From: Nocardia higoensis
GTDB lineage: Bacteria; Actinomycetota; Actinomycetes; Mycobacteriales; Mycobacteriaceae
NCBI RefSeq assembly: GCF_015477835.1
Contig: NZ_JADLQN010000001.1
Coordinates: 1,860,001-1,924,000 of the forward strand
DNA length: 64,000 bases
Reading direction: 5' to 3'
Part shown: piece by piece, positions 9,378 through 17,780 of the stretch
Position numbering within the stretch: position 1 is the first letter of the stretch
How the letters are laid out: each line of letters opens with the position of its first letter
Position numbers and translations under genes: made by a program
The notes under the pieces: generated by a model
What the model saw: the letters and a program-made list of their open reading frames with translations, nothing else
What the model was told of the DNA's origin: nothing
Database searches by the model: none

Positions 9378-9393
9378 TCGAACGGATGTTTGA
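9378..9393. promoter_or_regulatory. SOS box (LexA operator), proximal to lexA
   Basis: TCGAACGGATGTTTGA differs from TCGAAC-N4-GTTCGA at one position. It lies 62 bases upstream of the lexA GTG, which fits LexA autoregulation. Confidence 0.78.
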
Positions 9394-9455
9394 AGATTCA
9401 CCGCCGCCGGACTAGATTCGGAGCCGACGACAGACGACGGGAAAGGCGGGTTGCG

Positions 9456-10181
9456 GTGAGCCGTACAGATGACGCGGGTGAGGAGAGCGGAGTCGCCGTC
9501 GACCCCGCCCTGAACGGGGCGGATCTCACTGTGCGTCAGCGCAAGGTACTCGACGTCATCCGGTCGTCGGTGAGCGAGCGCGGCTACCCGCCGAGCATCA
9601 GAGAGATCGGCGACGCCGTCGGCCTCACGTCCACCTCCTCGGTCGCCCATCAACTGCGTGCCCTCGAACGCAAGGGCTACCTGCGGCGCGACCCGAATCG
9701 TCCACGCGCCGTGGACGTGCGGGGCCTCGACGAGGCGGTGCGCGCGGTGACCGCACTGCCCGGCGGCGCCGAGGCACGCGAATCCGCCGCCGACCCCTCC
9801 CGCCCGACGCCCACCTTCGTGCCGGTCCTCGGCCGGATCGCCGCGGGCGGGCCGATTCTCGCCGAGCAGGCCGTCGAGGACGTCTTCCCGCTGCCGCGCG
9901 AACTCGTCGGTGACGGGTCGCTGTTCCTGCTGCGGGTGGTCGGCGAATCCATGGTGGACGCGGCGATCTGTGACGGCGACTGGGTGGTGGTGCGCCAGCA
10001 GAATGTCGCCGAGAACGGCGATATCGTCGCGGCCATGATCGACGGCGAGGCGACGGTCAAGACGTTCAAGCACATCGGCAAGGACGTGTGGCTGATGCCG
10101 CACAACCCCCTGTTCGAACCGATCCCGGGTAACGACGCCCGCATTCTGGGCAAGGTCGTCACCGTCATCCGCAAGGTCTGA
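9456..10181 (+). CDS. lexA: SOS repressor LexA
   Basis: A 241-residue repressor-protease that binds SOS boxes and cleaves itself when RecA filaments form. The winged-helix DNA-binding domain covers about residues 22-88 ([20 protein letters not shown]); the Ala130-Gly131 cleavage site lies in RIAAGGPI; the catalytic dyad is S165 (VGESM) and K202 (TVKTF). I chose the GTG at 9456, preceded by GGGAAAGG; the frame is open far upstream, but that part overlaps the divergent gene. The two SOS boxes upstream imply autorepression and co-regulation of the ChiZ-like gene. A third box precedes recA. Confidence 0.97.
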   Translation: MSRTDDAGEESGVAVDPALNGADLTVRQRKVLDVIRSSVSERGYPPSIREIGDAVGLTSTSSVAHQLRALERKGYLRRDPNRPRAVDVRGLDEAVRAVTALPGGAEARESAADPSRPTPTFVPVLGRIAAGGPILAEQAVEDVFPLPRELVGDGSLFLLRVVGESMVDAAICDGDWVVVRQQNVAENGDIVAAMIDGEATVKTFKHIGKDVWLMPHNPLFEPIPGNDARILGKVVTVIRKV

Positions 10182-10221
10182 GGCCGTCGGCGCCGACCGG
10201 CGCCTCGGCGAGGCGAACAAC

Positions 10222-10881
10222 GTGGTGGACAGGCACGAGGTAGACCAGCAGCGCGGGTCTCCCGCGCGGGTCTGGTACGCCGCCTACGGCTCCAATATGC
10301 ATCTGGACCGGTTGCGCTGTTATCTGGCCGGCGGGCGTCCGCGCGGCGGGTCGATCGAACTACCCGGCGCACGTGACCCCGCCGACCCGATCCGCTCCCG
10401 CGCCGTGGAGATCCCGGGGGTGCTCTATTTCGCCACCGAATCGCTGACCTGGACCGGCGGGCGCGCCTTCTACTGCCCCGACGCGGCCGGGCGTACGGCG
10501 GCGCGTGCCCATCTGCTGACCACGGAACAGTTCGCCGACATCGTCGCGCAGGAGATGTACCGCCCGCCGGGCACCGACCTCGATCTCCACGAGGTGCTGG
10601 CGGCCGGTCGTGCCCGACTCGGGCCGGGCCGATACGAGACGCTCGTACACGTGGGCACCCTCGACGGGTGGCCGATGCTCACCTGCACCGCACCGTGGCA
10701 CCACACCGGTGTGCCCGGGAACCCGCCCGCACGCGCCTACCTGCGGCATCTGGCCGCCGGGCTGGCCGAATCGCACGACTGGCCGCTCACGCGCATCGCC
10801 GCGTACCTGGCCACCCGCCCCGGCGCGGCTGCGGCATGGTCGCCCGAAGCAGTGGCCGAAGTCATCCGCCCGCGGCTCTGA
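10222..10881 (+). CDS. Gamma-glutamylcyclotransferase-fold protein
   Basis: A 219-residue protein. The segment VWYAAYGSNM near residue 17 is the signature of the GGCT/BtrG-like fold, whose members cleave gamma-glutamyl amines or related amides. The rest of the chain diverges from classical GGCTs, and similar actinobacterial proteins have sometimes been labelled histone deacetylase without good reason. The GTG start at 10222 is preceded by GAGGCGAA. It follows lexA by 40 bases on the same strand, so it could be read through from lexA. The substrate is unknown. Confidence 0.6.
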   Translation: MVDRHEVDQQRGSPARVWYAAYGSNMHLDRLRCYLAGGRPRGGSIELPGARDPADPIRSRAVEIPGVLYFATESLTWTGGRAFYCPDAAGRTAARAHLLTTEQFADIVAQEMYRPPGTDLDLHEVLAAGRARLGPGRYETLVHVGTLDGWPMLTCTAPWHHTGVPGNPPARAYLRHLAAGLAESHDWPLTRIAAYLATRPGAAAAWSPEAVAEVIRPRL

Positions 10882-10901
10882 CCGCGTCCTGGAACACACC
10901 T

Positions 10902-10926
10902 GTTTGGCCGAGGAGACCGGGGGTAT
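10902..10926 (+). promoter_or_regulatory. SigF-type promoter upstream of the sigma factor gene
   Basis: GTTT at 10902-10905 and GGGTAT at 10921-10926 are separated by exactly 15 bases, matching the mycobacterial SigF consensus GTTT-N15-17-GGGTAT. It ends 53 bases before the sigma factor ATG, suggesting positive autoregulation. Confidence 0.72.
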
Positions 10927-10979
10927 GACCACGTGAGTCGAGTCCAACGGCAGCGAGAATGCAACGAGGGAGATATCCC

Positions 10980-11831
10980 ATGCGCGAGACCGCCGCGCCC
11001 GCCCGGACCGCGAACACCGGCTCCGAGGAGCGACGTAAGAGCCGCCACACCGAAGACACCTACGACAACATCGAGCCCCGGTTCGCCGAGCTGGCGGCTC
11101 TGTCGAGCACCGATCCGCGCAGAGAAGCACTGCGCGAACACATCATCGAACTGTGCCTGCCGCTCGCGGATCACATCGCGCGGCGATTCACCGGCCGCGG
11201 AGAAGCCTTCGACGACCTGCATCAAACCGCTCGCCTGGGCCTGGTGCAGGCCGTCGACCGGTTCGATGTGAGCCGGGGCAGCTCCTTCCTCGCCTTCGCG
11301 GTGCCCACCATCATGGGTGAAGTGCGCCGTCACTTCCGTGATCACACCTGGGCACTGCGGGTGCCGCGCCGAGCCAAGGAGCTCCAGGCGCTGATCGGCC
11401 CGGCCACCGAAATTCTGTCGCAGCGCCTCGGGCGGATGCCATCGGCGCGCGAGATCGCCGATGAGCTCGACATCGAGCTCAGCGAGGTGACTCGCGCGCT
11501 GGTCGCCGCGAACGCCTACTCGACCAACACCCTGCACGCCGTCGGCCGCGACGACGACGGCAATGCGGGATTGTCGGTCGGTGACAGCCTGGGTTCCGAG
11601 GAGCCCTGCTACACGCTGATGGAAGACGCGATGGCGGTGCGTCCGCTGATCGCGGCACTGCCCGATCGGGAACGTCAGGTGCTGATCTGGCGTTTCTACG
11701 ATTCGCTGACCCAGTCGCAGATCGCCGAGCGCCTCGGCGTGTCGCAGATGCAGGTCTCGCGCATCCTCAATCGGACGCTCAATCAGCTCCGGGAGTCGGC
11801 ACTGGCCGAGCCGGTCGCTGCTGTCGCCTGA
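10980..11831 (+). CDS. RNA polymerase sigma factor of the SigB/SigF/SigG family
   Basis: A 283-residue group 3 sigma factor. Region 2 covers about residues 50-125 (DLHQTARLGLVQAVDRFD, then FAVPTIMGEVRRHFRD), region 3 about 130-200 (LGRMPSAREIADEL), and region 4 the C-terminus with the helix-turn-helix ERLGVSQMQVSRILN. These features are typical of SigF general-stress sigma factors. The start at 10980 has GAGGGAG upstream; the frame is open 7 codons earlier. No anti-sigma (RsbW/UsfX) gene is adjacent, unlike mycobacterial sigF, so control may be encoded elsewhere. A SigF-type promoter sits directly upstream and another ahead of the next operon. Confidence 0.9.
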   Translation: MRETAAPARTANTGSEERRKSRHTEDTYDNIEPRFAELAALSSTDPRREALREHIIELCLPLADHIARRFTGRGEAFDDLHQTARLGLVQAVDRFDVSRGSSFLAFAVPTIMGEVRRHFRDHTWALRVPRRAKELQALIGPATEILSQRLGRMPSAREIADELDIELSEVTRALVAANAYSTNTLHAVGRDDDGNAGLSVGDSLGSEEPCYTLMEDAMAVRPLIAALPDRERQVLIWRFYDSLTQSQIAERLGVSQMQVSRILNRTLNQLRESALAEPVAAVA

Positions 11832-11898
11832 GCATTGCCCCACCCGCGCCCGCGGGATCGCCGAGCGGTCCCCGGGCGCTGTGCATACTGCCGCCACG

Positions 11899-11924
11899 GT
11901 TTGATCCGCATCTCCCCCGGGTAG
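11899..11924 (+). promoter_or_regulatory. SigF-type promoter for the glycosyltransferase operon
   Basis: GTTT at 11899-11902, 16-base spacer, GGGTAG at 11919-11924. It lies about 190 bases upstream of the glycosyltransferase GTG, implying a long leader. A perfect 10-bp palindrome GATAGCTATC follows at 11934-11943. Confidence 0.6.
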
Positions 11925-12116
11925 TTGCTGTTGGATAGCTATCACTGTTCAATAGCGATCAGGTCCGTGAGCTATCAGCTTCGTGCGGTCTTCCGCTCAT
12001 CACGGGACCACTGCTCCACTCGCAGCGTGACGTTTTTCCAGCAGGACATGCATGTGCTCGTCGCAGGACGTGTTTTCGGCAGGAATGGCACCACCCCCTA
12101 TGCAGGAGGATGAGTC

Positions 12117-13298
12117 GTGGGCGTTCGGTCTGGTTCGAACTCTGATTCTGTGCCGCTGGGCGGCGACGGCGCGGGTCTGGCCGACCCACGCGGCGGGATG
12201 CACATCGTGCTCGTCGCCCCGCCGTACTTCCAGGTCCCGCCGACCGGTTACGGCGGCGTCGAGGCCGTCGTCGCGCAACTGGCCGATACCCTCGTCGCCC
12301 GCGGTCATCGGGTCAGCCTGATCGGGGTCGGCGCGCCGGGCACCGAGGCAGACTTCGTCCAGGTCGCCGAACGCGGCGCCGCCGAACAACTCGGTGAGGC
12401 CTATCCTGAAGTGCTGCACGCACTTCGGGTGCGCCAGGCCGTCGAGGAGCTGGCCGCGAGGGAGCCGATCGACGTGGTGCACGACCACACCTTCGCCGGA
12501 GTGCTCAACGCGCCGTCCTACCATCAGCTCGGCATTCCGACGGTGCTGACCGTGCACGGCGCGGTCGACGGCGAATTCGCCGAGTACTTCCGGCGTATCG
12601 GGGACACCGCGGGACTGGTCGCCATCAGCGACCGGCAGCGCGCGCTCGCACCCGATCTGAACTGGGTCGGACGGGTGCACAATGCCCTGGTCCCGAGGCA
12701 ATGGCCGTTTCGCGCCGAAAAAGATTCCTACGCACTGTTTCTCGGCCGCTTCTCGCCGTGCAAGGGCGCCGATCTCGCGGTGCGCGCCGCACACGAGGCG
12801 GGCGTACCGTTGATCCTGGCCGCCAAGTGCATCGAACCGATCGAGCGAGAGTTCTTCGAGGACTGCGTGCAGCCATTGCTCACCGACGACGATCTGGTGT
12901 TCGGCGAGGCGGATTCGACGCAGAAGCGCACGCTGCTGGCCGACGCGCGTTGCCTGTTGTTCCCGATCCGCTGGGAGGAACCCTTCGGCATGGTGCTGAT
13001 CGAGGCGATGGCCTGCGGGACGCCGGTGGTCGCGATGCGCGGCGGCGCGGTCGAAGAGGTTGTCGAGCACGGCGTCACCGGCTGGGTGTGCGACGAGGCC
13101 GCAGCACTGCCGGACTACATGTTGCGCAGCGAGGAGATCGATCCGCGCGCGTGCCGATCCCGGGTGGAGCGGTTGTTCAGCGTCGATCGGTTGGCCGCCG
13201 GCTACGAGGCGGTCTATCTCGAGACGGTGGCAGGCTACCGTGACCCGGTCCCGGAGGCCCGGCAGCGGTCCGCCACGCTCGTGACGGCGGTGCGGTGA
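12117..13298 (+). CDS. Family 4 glycosyltransferase
   Basis: A 393-residue GT-B enzyme of the GT4 type. The N-terminal Rossmann domain opens with MHIVLVAPPYFQVPPTGYGG; the C-terminal domain carries FLGRFSPCKGADLAVRAA and the nucleotide-sugar-binding EEPFGMVLIEAMACGTPVV with its two glutamates. Such enzymes retain the anomeric configuration and are cytosolic or membrane-peripheral. The GTG at 12117 has AGGAGGA 6 bases upstream, so about 27 polar residues precede the fold. Its stop overlaps the ATG of the next gene (ATGA), a debranching-type glucosidase, so the pair probably works on an alpha-glucan or storage glycan. The SigF-type promoter upstream suggests stationary-phase or stress expression. 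Confidence 0.85.
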   Translation: MGVRSGSNSDSVPLGGDGAGLADPRGGMHIVLVAPPYFQVPPTGYGGVEAVVAQLADTLVARGHRVSLIGVGAPGTEADFVQVAERGAAEQLGEAYPEVLHALRVRQAVEELAAREPIDVVHDHTFAGVLNAPSYHQLGIPTVLTVHGAVDGEFAEYFRRIGDTAGLVAISDRQRALAPDLNWVGRVHNALVPRQWPFRAEKDSYALFLGRFSPCKGADLAVRAAHEAGVPLILAAKCIEPIEREFFEDCVQPLLTDDDLVFGEADSTQKRTLLADARCLLFPIRWEEPFGMVLIEAMACGTPVVAMRGGAVEEVVEHGVTGWVCDEAAALPDYMLRSEEIDPRACRSRVERLFSVDRLAAGYEAVYLETVAGYRDPVPEARQRSATLVTAVR

Positions 13299-15448
13299 TG
13301 ACCGCGCCGCTGCGCCCCCTGGCCGGAACCGCGACGGTCAGCTTGGTCCAGCCCGACACCGGTTGCCTGTGTGTGAGCGACCGGGGCGGCGACATCCACC
13401 GCGACGCCACGCAGGGCCTGTTCTACCGCAACGCGCGGGTGCTGTCGCAATGGGAGCTGACGGTGGAGGGACGTGCCGTCGAACAGATCGCCTTCGACAA
13501 CGTCGGCCCCGGCCAGACCCGCTTCCTGCTGCGGGTGACCCCGTACTCCGGCTGCGCGAGTACCGTTCTGCTGGAACGGCACCGGATCCTCGGACACGGC
13601 CTCACCGAGTCGATCACCGTGCGCAATCTCGGCTACGAGGACACCGCGCTGACGCTGACCCTGGACGTGGACGCCGATTTCGCCGATCTGACCGCCGTCA
13701 AACACGGCAAGCCGGAGGCGGGCGGCGGCGACGTCACCGTCAGCGGCGAGGAGATGCTGTTCATCGACGACAGCGACGCCGGGCACGGGGTGGCCGTCCA
13801 CGCCACCGGCGAACCCAAGGTCACACCGGGGTTGTTTCGCTGGCGCGCGGTGGTTCCCGCGCAGGGCCGCTGGCAGGCCGAAGTGGGGGCCCAGCCGGTG
13901 AACCGGTATCGACGGATGCCGATCGTCGGCTCCGAGACCCCGCACGAACCGGACGAGCCGACGGTCAGCTGGCGCAACACCCCCACCCGCGTGCACGCGA
14001 CCGCCACGGAATTCGCCCGGGTACTCACCTATGCCGAGAACGATCTGGCAGCCCTGGCCATCCACGACGAGAGCGGCGCACCGGCCTATCTCGCCGCGGG
14101 TGCGCCTTGGTCGATCCAGTTGTCCGGCCGCGACAGCCTGCTCAGCGCCTGGATGACGCTGCCGTTGAATCCCGATCTGGCACTGAGCACTCTGGCCAGG
14201 CTGGCTGCGCTGCAGGGCACCACCAGCGATCCGCACACCGAAGAGGAGCCCGGCCGTATCCTGCGCGTCCACCACGGCCCCGTCGGCGCCACCGACCGCG
14301 AGGGCGCCTGCTACGGATCGGTGGACACCACACCGCTGTTCGTCATGCTGCTCGGTGAGGCGCTGCGCTGGGGCGCCGATCCGGCCGATGTGCGCAGGTT
14401 GCTGCCCGCCGCCGACGCCGCGCTGACCTGGATCGACGAGTACGGCGATCTCGACGGGGACGGCTTCGTCGAATACCGCCGACGTACCGACCGCGGCCGG
14501 ATCAACCAGAGCTGGAAGGACAGCTGCGACTGCATCAACGACGCGCACGGTCATCGCGCCGATCCGCCGATCGCGCTCGCGGAGGTCCAGGGCTATGCCT
14601 ACGCCGCCGAACTGGCACGCGCGGACCTGGCCGACGTGTTCGACGATCAGCGCACCGCCGAACGGCTACGGGCGCGCGCCGCCGCGCGCAAGGCCAGGTT
14701 CGACGCGGCCTTCTGGCTTCCCGAGCACGGCCACTACGCGCTGGGGCTCGACGGGCACAAGGCTCATATCGACGCGCTGACCAGCAACCCGGCGCACTGC
14801 CTGTGGACCGGGATAGTCGCCGACGAACGCGCCGCGCAACTGGTCGAATCGCTGGCGAGCCGCTCGATGGGCAACGGATTCGGCCTGCGCACGCTGAGTT
14901 CGGACATGGCCACCTACAACCCGATGAGCCACCACAACGGCGGCGTGTGGCCGCACGACACCGCGATCGCGGTGGCCGGGCTGCTGCGCTACCGGCACGT
15001 GCCCGGCGCCACGGCGCTCGCCGAGACCCTGACCGCGGGGCTGCTCGACGCCGCGGGCTTCTTCGACGGCCGCTTCCCCGAGCTGTTCTGCGGCTTCGAC
15101 CGCACCGAATTCCCCACGCCGCTGCCGCACCCGGCGGCCTGCGCACCCCACGCGACCTCGGCCGCGGCGCCGCTGTTGTTGTTGCGCTCCTGGCTCGGTC
15201 TGCAACCGGACGTACCGCAACGTACCCTGGTGCTGCACCCGCGGCTACCGCTGGACTGGGGCACGGTGCGCATCGGCGACCTCCGGCTCGGGTCGGCGAC
15301 CGTACACATCACCGCGCACGCGAACTCCGCGGAGGTCACCGGCCTGCCGAAGGATTGGGAACTGCGCAAGGCGGCCCCGGCGCGCTCGGCGCAGTCCGTC
15401 GACACCCGGCCCCGGGGCGACGACCAGGCGTCGGTGGCGACCAGCTGA
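13298..15448 (+). CDS. Amylo-alpha-1,6-glucosidase / glycogen-debranching family protein
   Basis: A 716-residue protein with an N-terminal glycogen-debranching beta-sandwich domain (about residues 1-210, LVQPDTGCLCVSDRGGD) and a C-terminal (alpha/alpha)6 glucosidase domain (about 260-640, motifs GRDSLLSAWM, NQSWKDSCDC, HNGGVWPHDTAIA). The pattern matches the actinobacterial MGH1-like/GDE_C family, which hydrolyses alpha-glucosidic linkages; the natural substrate is not evident. The ATG at 13298 overlaps the previous stop, and a GTG one codon earlier is the alternative. There is no signal peptide, so it acts in the cytosol. A DinB-family gene follows after 13 bases. Confidence 0.85.
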   Translation: MTAPLRPLAGTATVSLVQPDTGCLCVSDRGGDIHRDATQGLFYRNARVLSQWELTVEGRAVEQIAFDNVGPGQTRFLLRVTPYSGCASTVLLERHRILGHGLTESITVRNLGYEDTALTLTLDVDADFADLTAVKHGKPEAGGGDVTVSGEEMLFIDDSDAGHGVAVHATGEPKVTPGLFRWRAVVPAQGRWQAEVGAQPVNRYRRMPIVGSETPHEPDEPTVSWRNTPTRVHATATEFARVLTYAENDLAALAIHDESGAPAYLAAGAPWSIQLSGRDSLLSAWMTLPLNPDLALSTLARLAALQGTTSDPHTEEEPGRILRVHHGPVGATDREGACYGSVDTTPLFVMLLGEALRWGADPADVRRLLPAADAALTWIDEYGDLDGDGFVEYRRRTDRGRINQSWKDSCDCINDAHGHRADPPIALAEVQGYAYAAELARADLADVFDDQRTAERLRARAAARKARFDAAFWLPEHGHYALGLDGHKAHIDALTSNPAHCLWTGIVADERAAQLVESLASRSMGNGFGLRTLSSDMATYNPMSHHNGGVWPHDTAIAVAGLLRYRHVPGATALAETLTAGLLDAAGFFDGRFPELFCGFDRTEFPTPLPHPAACAPHATSAAAPLLLLRSWLGLQPDVPQRTLVLHPRLPLDWGTVRIGDLRLGSATVHITAHANSAEVTGLPKDWELRKAAPARSAQSVDTRPRGDDQASVATS

Positions 15449-15461
15449 GCGAGGCGGATGA

Positions 15462-16070
15462 ATGGCAGAACCGATGTGGAACCCGCTGCTGCGAGACCAG
15501 CTCGACTGGCATTGGAAGAACCAGCTGCGGGGCCGCCTCGACGGCCTCACCGACGCCGAGTATTTCTGGGAGCCGGTTCCCGGCTGCTGGAACGTCCGCC
15601 CGCGGGGCACCGGCACGGCGCCGGTGCAGGCGGGTAGCGGGGCGATGACCATCGATTTCGCCTTCCCGCCGCCGGATCCGGCACCGCTGACGACGATCGC
15701 CTGGCGCCTAAGCCATGTGATCGTCGGGGTGCTGGCCATGCGCAACGCCGCACACTTCGGTCGGCCCGCGCGCGCGGACGCGCTCGGACGGGAACAGCAG
15801 GTCGACTACCAATCCTTCGAGTACGCACCGACCGCCGCCCTGGCGTTGGCGCAACTCGACGCGGAGTACACCACCTGGACCGCCGGCGTCGAGGCACTGG
15901 GCGAAGCCGATCTGTTGCGGCCGTGCGGACCTGCCGAGGGGCCGTGGGCCGACCAGCCGATGGCCGCGCTCGTGCTGCACATCCACCGCGAGGTCATCCA
16001 TCATCTCGCCGAGGTGTGCCTGCTGCGCGATCTGTATGCGCACATGCGCGCCGACGCCGCGACACGCTGA
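15462..16070 (+). CDS. DinB/YfiT-fold putative metal-dependent protein
   Basis: A 202-residue four-helix-bundle protein of the DinB superfamily. LDWHWKNQLRGRLDGLTDAEYFW at the N-terminus and HREVIHHLAEVCLLRDLY at the C-terminus are typical, and the histidines at RLSH and HREVIHH form a plausible metal triad. Many members are thiol-dependent (mycothiol or bacillithiol) transferases or detoxification enzymes; this one is unassigned. Being 13 bases from the glucosidase gene, it is probably in the same SigF-type operon. No link to glycan metabolism is apparent. Confidence 0.75.
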   Translation: MAEPMWNPLLRDQLDWHWKNQLRGRLDGLTDAEYFWEPVPGCWNVRPRGTGTAPVQAGSGAMTIDFAFPPPDPAPLTTIAWRLSHVIVGVLAMRNAAHFGRPARADALGREQQVDYQSFEYAPTAALALAQLDAEYTTWTAGVEALGEADLLRPCGPAEGPWADQPMAALVLHIHREVIHHLAEVCLLRDLYAHMRADAATR

Positions 16071-16125
16071 CCGCGGACACGCTGTCGGCGAGGGCCTCCG
16101 CCCATCCGGAGCGTCGGCGGGTTCG

Positions 16126-16160
16126 AACCTGAAGGGACAAGAACTCTTTCAGGCGAAAGG
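16126..16160 (+). promoter_or_regulatory. Candidate structured leader before 16167 gene
   Basis: CCTGAA and TTCAGG can pair around a 14-base loop, ending 7 bases before the AAAGG ribosome-binding site. Its 3' half resembles the core of glycine riboswitches, but the conserved 5' GGAGAG element is missing, so I do not call a class. Confidence 0.35.
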
Positions 16161-16166
16161 TGATCG

Positions 16167-17057
16167 ATGGCACCCGGTCGGCACACCAGCGCAGGTCAGC
16201 GCATCGGCGCCGGAAGGCACGCGACTCCGGAAGGATCCACCGCCCTCGGTGGGCGAACAGGGGGCGGGCGGCACCGGGCGGTCGGTCCGTCCCGGCGGCG
16301 GGTGGGTCTGGCCGTGGCGGCCGGCGCGGCGCCGGTAGTGCTCACGCTCACCGGAACCGGCCCGGCCACAGCGGATGTCGAGTACCCGGCCGCTGTCACC
16401 GAAGAGGCGCCGTCGACCGGCACCGGTCCGGGCTCGCCGAAGTGGCCCGCCGCCGAGGCGCCGAATGTGCGTCCATATCACGGGATCCGCATTCCGGACG
16501 ACACGCTGAGTTCCCTGCAGTGGGCGCGCCCCGTGCCCGAACCCGAGTACCTCTCGCCGGTGGAGGAGCTGCACGCGCCGGTCCCTGTCGCGCCGGTGCC
16601 GCCGATCGCTCCCCCGCCCGAAATGCTGCGCTTCGGGGATGTGCGAGTCGAACCGCCGGAGTGGTTGCCGCGCGAGCACGCCATCCAGCTCAACGACGCC
16701 GCGGCGGTACAGGAAGCCGAACTCGCCACCTTCTTGGATTCGGTCGGCATGGAACGCACCCGCTCGGACCGGGTCGCGAGCCAGACCATCGGCGCGGCCG
16801 CTCTCGGCGCCGCCGCGGGCGCCGCCGTCGCGAGTCCGTTCGCCCTGATCGGCGCGGGTGCGGGCGGTGCGATGGGAATGGTCATCGGCCTGCCCTTCGC
16901 ACCCATCGGCCTGGCCGCGGTGCCGGTCGGCGCGGCCTACGGCGCGGCGCTCATGGCCGCCCCACTGGCAGTCATCGGCGCCGGAGTCGGCGCGACTGTC
17001 GGCGCGGCGCAAGCTCTTACCGCGCCGCCGCGCGCACTCGGCCCCGCGCCGGTGTAG
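16167..17057 (+). CDS. Putative exported or membrane protein with a glycine-zipper C-terminus
   Basis: A 296-residue protein I do not recognise. A long polar N-terminus leads to PSRRRVGLAVAAGAAPVVLT and then TGPATADVEYP, a signal-like segment with a twin-arginine flavour (about residues 41-70, possible cleavage near ATA-DVE). A Pro-rich linker (about 110-155) follows, then a short charged region and a very Gly/Ala-rich hydrophobic tail (about 205-285) with GxxxG repeats resembling glycine-zipper membrane regions. It may anchor in, or insert into, the cell envelope. AAAGG lies 7 bases before the ATG. A hairpin leader precedes it; the preceding DinB gene ends 96 bases upstream. Confidence 0.6.
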   Translation: MAPGRHTSAGQRIGAGRHATPEGSTALGGRTGGGRHRAVGPSRRRVGLAVAAGAAPVVLTLTGTGPATADVEYPAAVTEEAPSTGTGPGSPKWPAAEAPNVRPYHGIRIPDDTLSSLQWARPVPEPEYLSPVEELHAPVPVAPVPPIAPPPEMLRFGDVRVEPPEWLPREHAIQLNDAAAVQEAELATFLDSVGMERTRSDRVASQTIGAAALGAAAGAAVASPFALIGAGAGGAMGMVIGLPFAPIGLAAVPVGAAYGAALMAAPLAVIGAGVGATVGAAQALTAPPRALGPAPV

Positions 17058-17195
17058 TCCGCCGTGACCGAAGCCCGGACGCCGGGCGATCGAATGCCGC
17101 CGCCGAGCAGGGGAATCGCACGCCCGGCGTGCTGTCCGCCCGAAACCGGGAACCCCGGTCCCGTCGATGGGATCGAGGTTCCGTACCGGAAACGC

Positions 17196-17780
17196 TCAGC
17201 TCTGGAAGGCGAACCGCAGCAGCGCCTGCCGGTCGCCCTGCTTGATCTTGCCTTTGCGGTCGAGCACCTCGAGCTGCCAGACCGGGCCGTTGCGGAACGC
17301 GCGGGCGATGGCATTGGCGTTCTCGGTGCCCAGCATCGAAGGCCAGATCTCGGCGACCTGCTGGCTGCTGCCACCGGTCGCGTCGTAGATCTTGAACGCG
17401 ATGTTGTTGGCCTTCTCGAAAGAACTTCCCTTCTTGAACGCCGCGGCGACGAAGATGATCGAGTCGATCGCGGCGGGCACGTTGGCGAAGATGACGTGCA
17501 CGGTCTCGTCGTCGCCCGCGGCAGCACCGGTCTGCTCGTCGCCGGAGTGCGCGACCGAGCCGTTGCCGAACGGATCGAGGGAGTCCAGGCCGGCGAAACG
17601 GACCGGATCGCCGCCCTGGGCGCAGATCGCGATGAGATCCAGATCGACGCCCTTCTTGCGACGGGCCATGCCGAGCAGGCCACCGCTGCTGCCCGCCGAC
17701 GGATCCCAGCTGACGCCGACGCTCAGATTGGTGATGCCGGCCAGGTCCGCGGGGCCGTCCTCTTTGCGGAGAGTGATCAT
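17196..17780 (-). CDS. TerD-family stress protein (divergent member)
   Basis: A 194-residue TerD/CABP-like cytosolic protein. The family binds calcium and is tied to tellurite resistance and general stress. Visible hallmarks are LSVGVSWDP near residue 20, DLDLIAICAQ, and the calcium-loop motif GDEQTGAAAGDDE. Between WDP and DLDL there is a Gly/Ser and Arg/Lys-rich insertion (GLLGMARRKKG) absent from the neighbouring TerD. The start at 17780 is chosen because MITLRKEDG matches the domain start; the frame runs 65 codons further upstream without family support. It lies 376 bases downstream of a second TerD on the same strand, with a terminator-like hairpin between, so the two are probably separate transcripts. 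Confidence 0.88.
   Translation of the reverse strand: MITLRKEDGPADLAGITNLSVGVSWDPSAGSSGGLLGMARRKKGVDLDLIAICAQGGDPVRFAGLDSLDPFGNGSVAHSGDEQTGAAAGDDETVHVIFANVPAAIDSIIFVAAAFKKGSSFEKANNIAFKIYDATGGSSQQVAEIWPSMLGTENANAIARAFRNGPVWQLEVLDRKGKIKQGDRQALLRFAFQS

Noticed and set aside
16071..16166. Glycine riboswitch
   Set aside because: Only the 3' half resembles the aptamer; the conserved 5' GGAGAG strand is missing and the downstream gene has no glycine link. Kept only as an unclassified leader.
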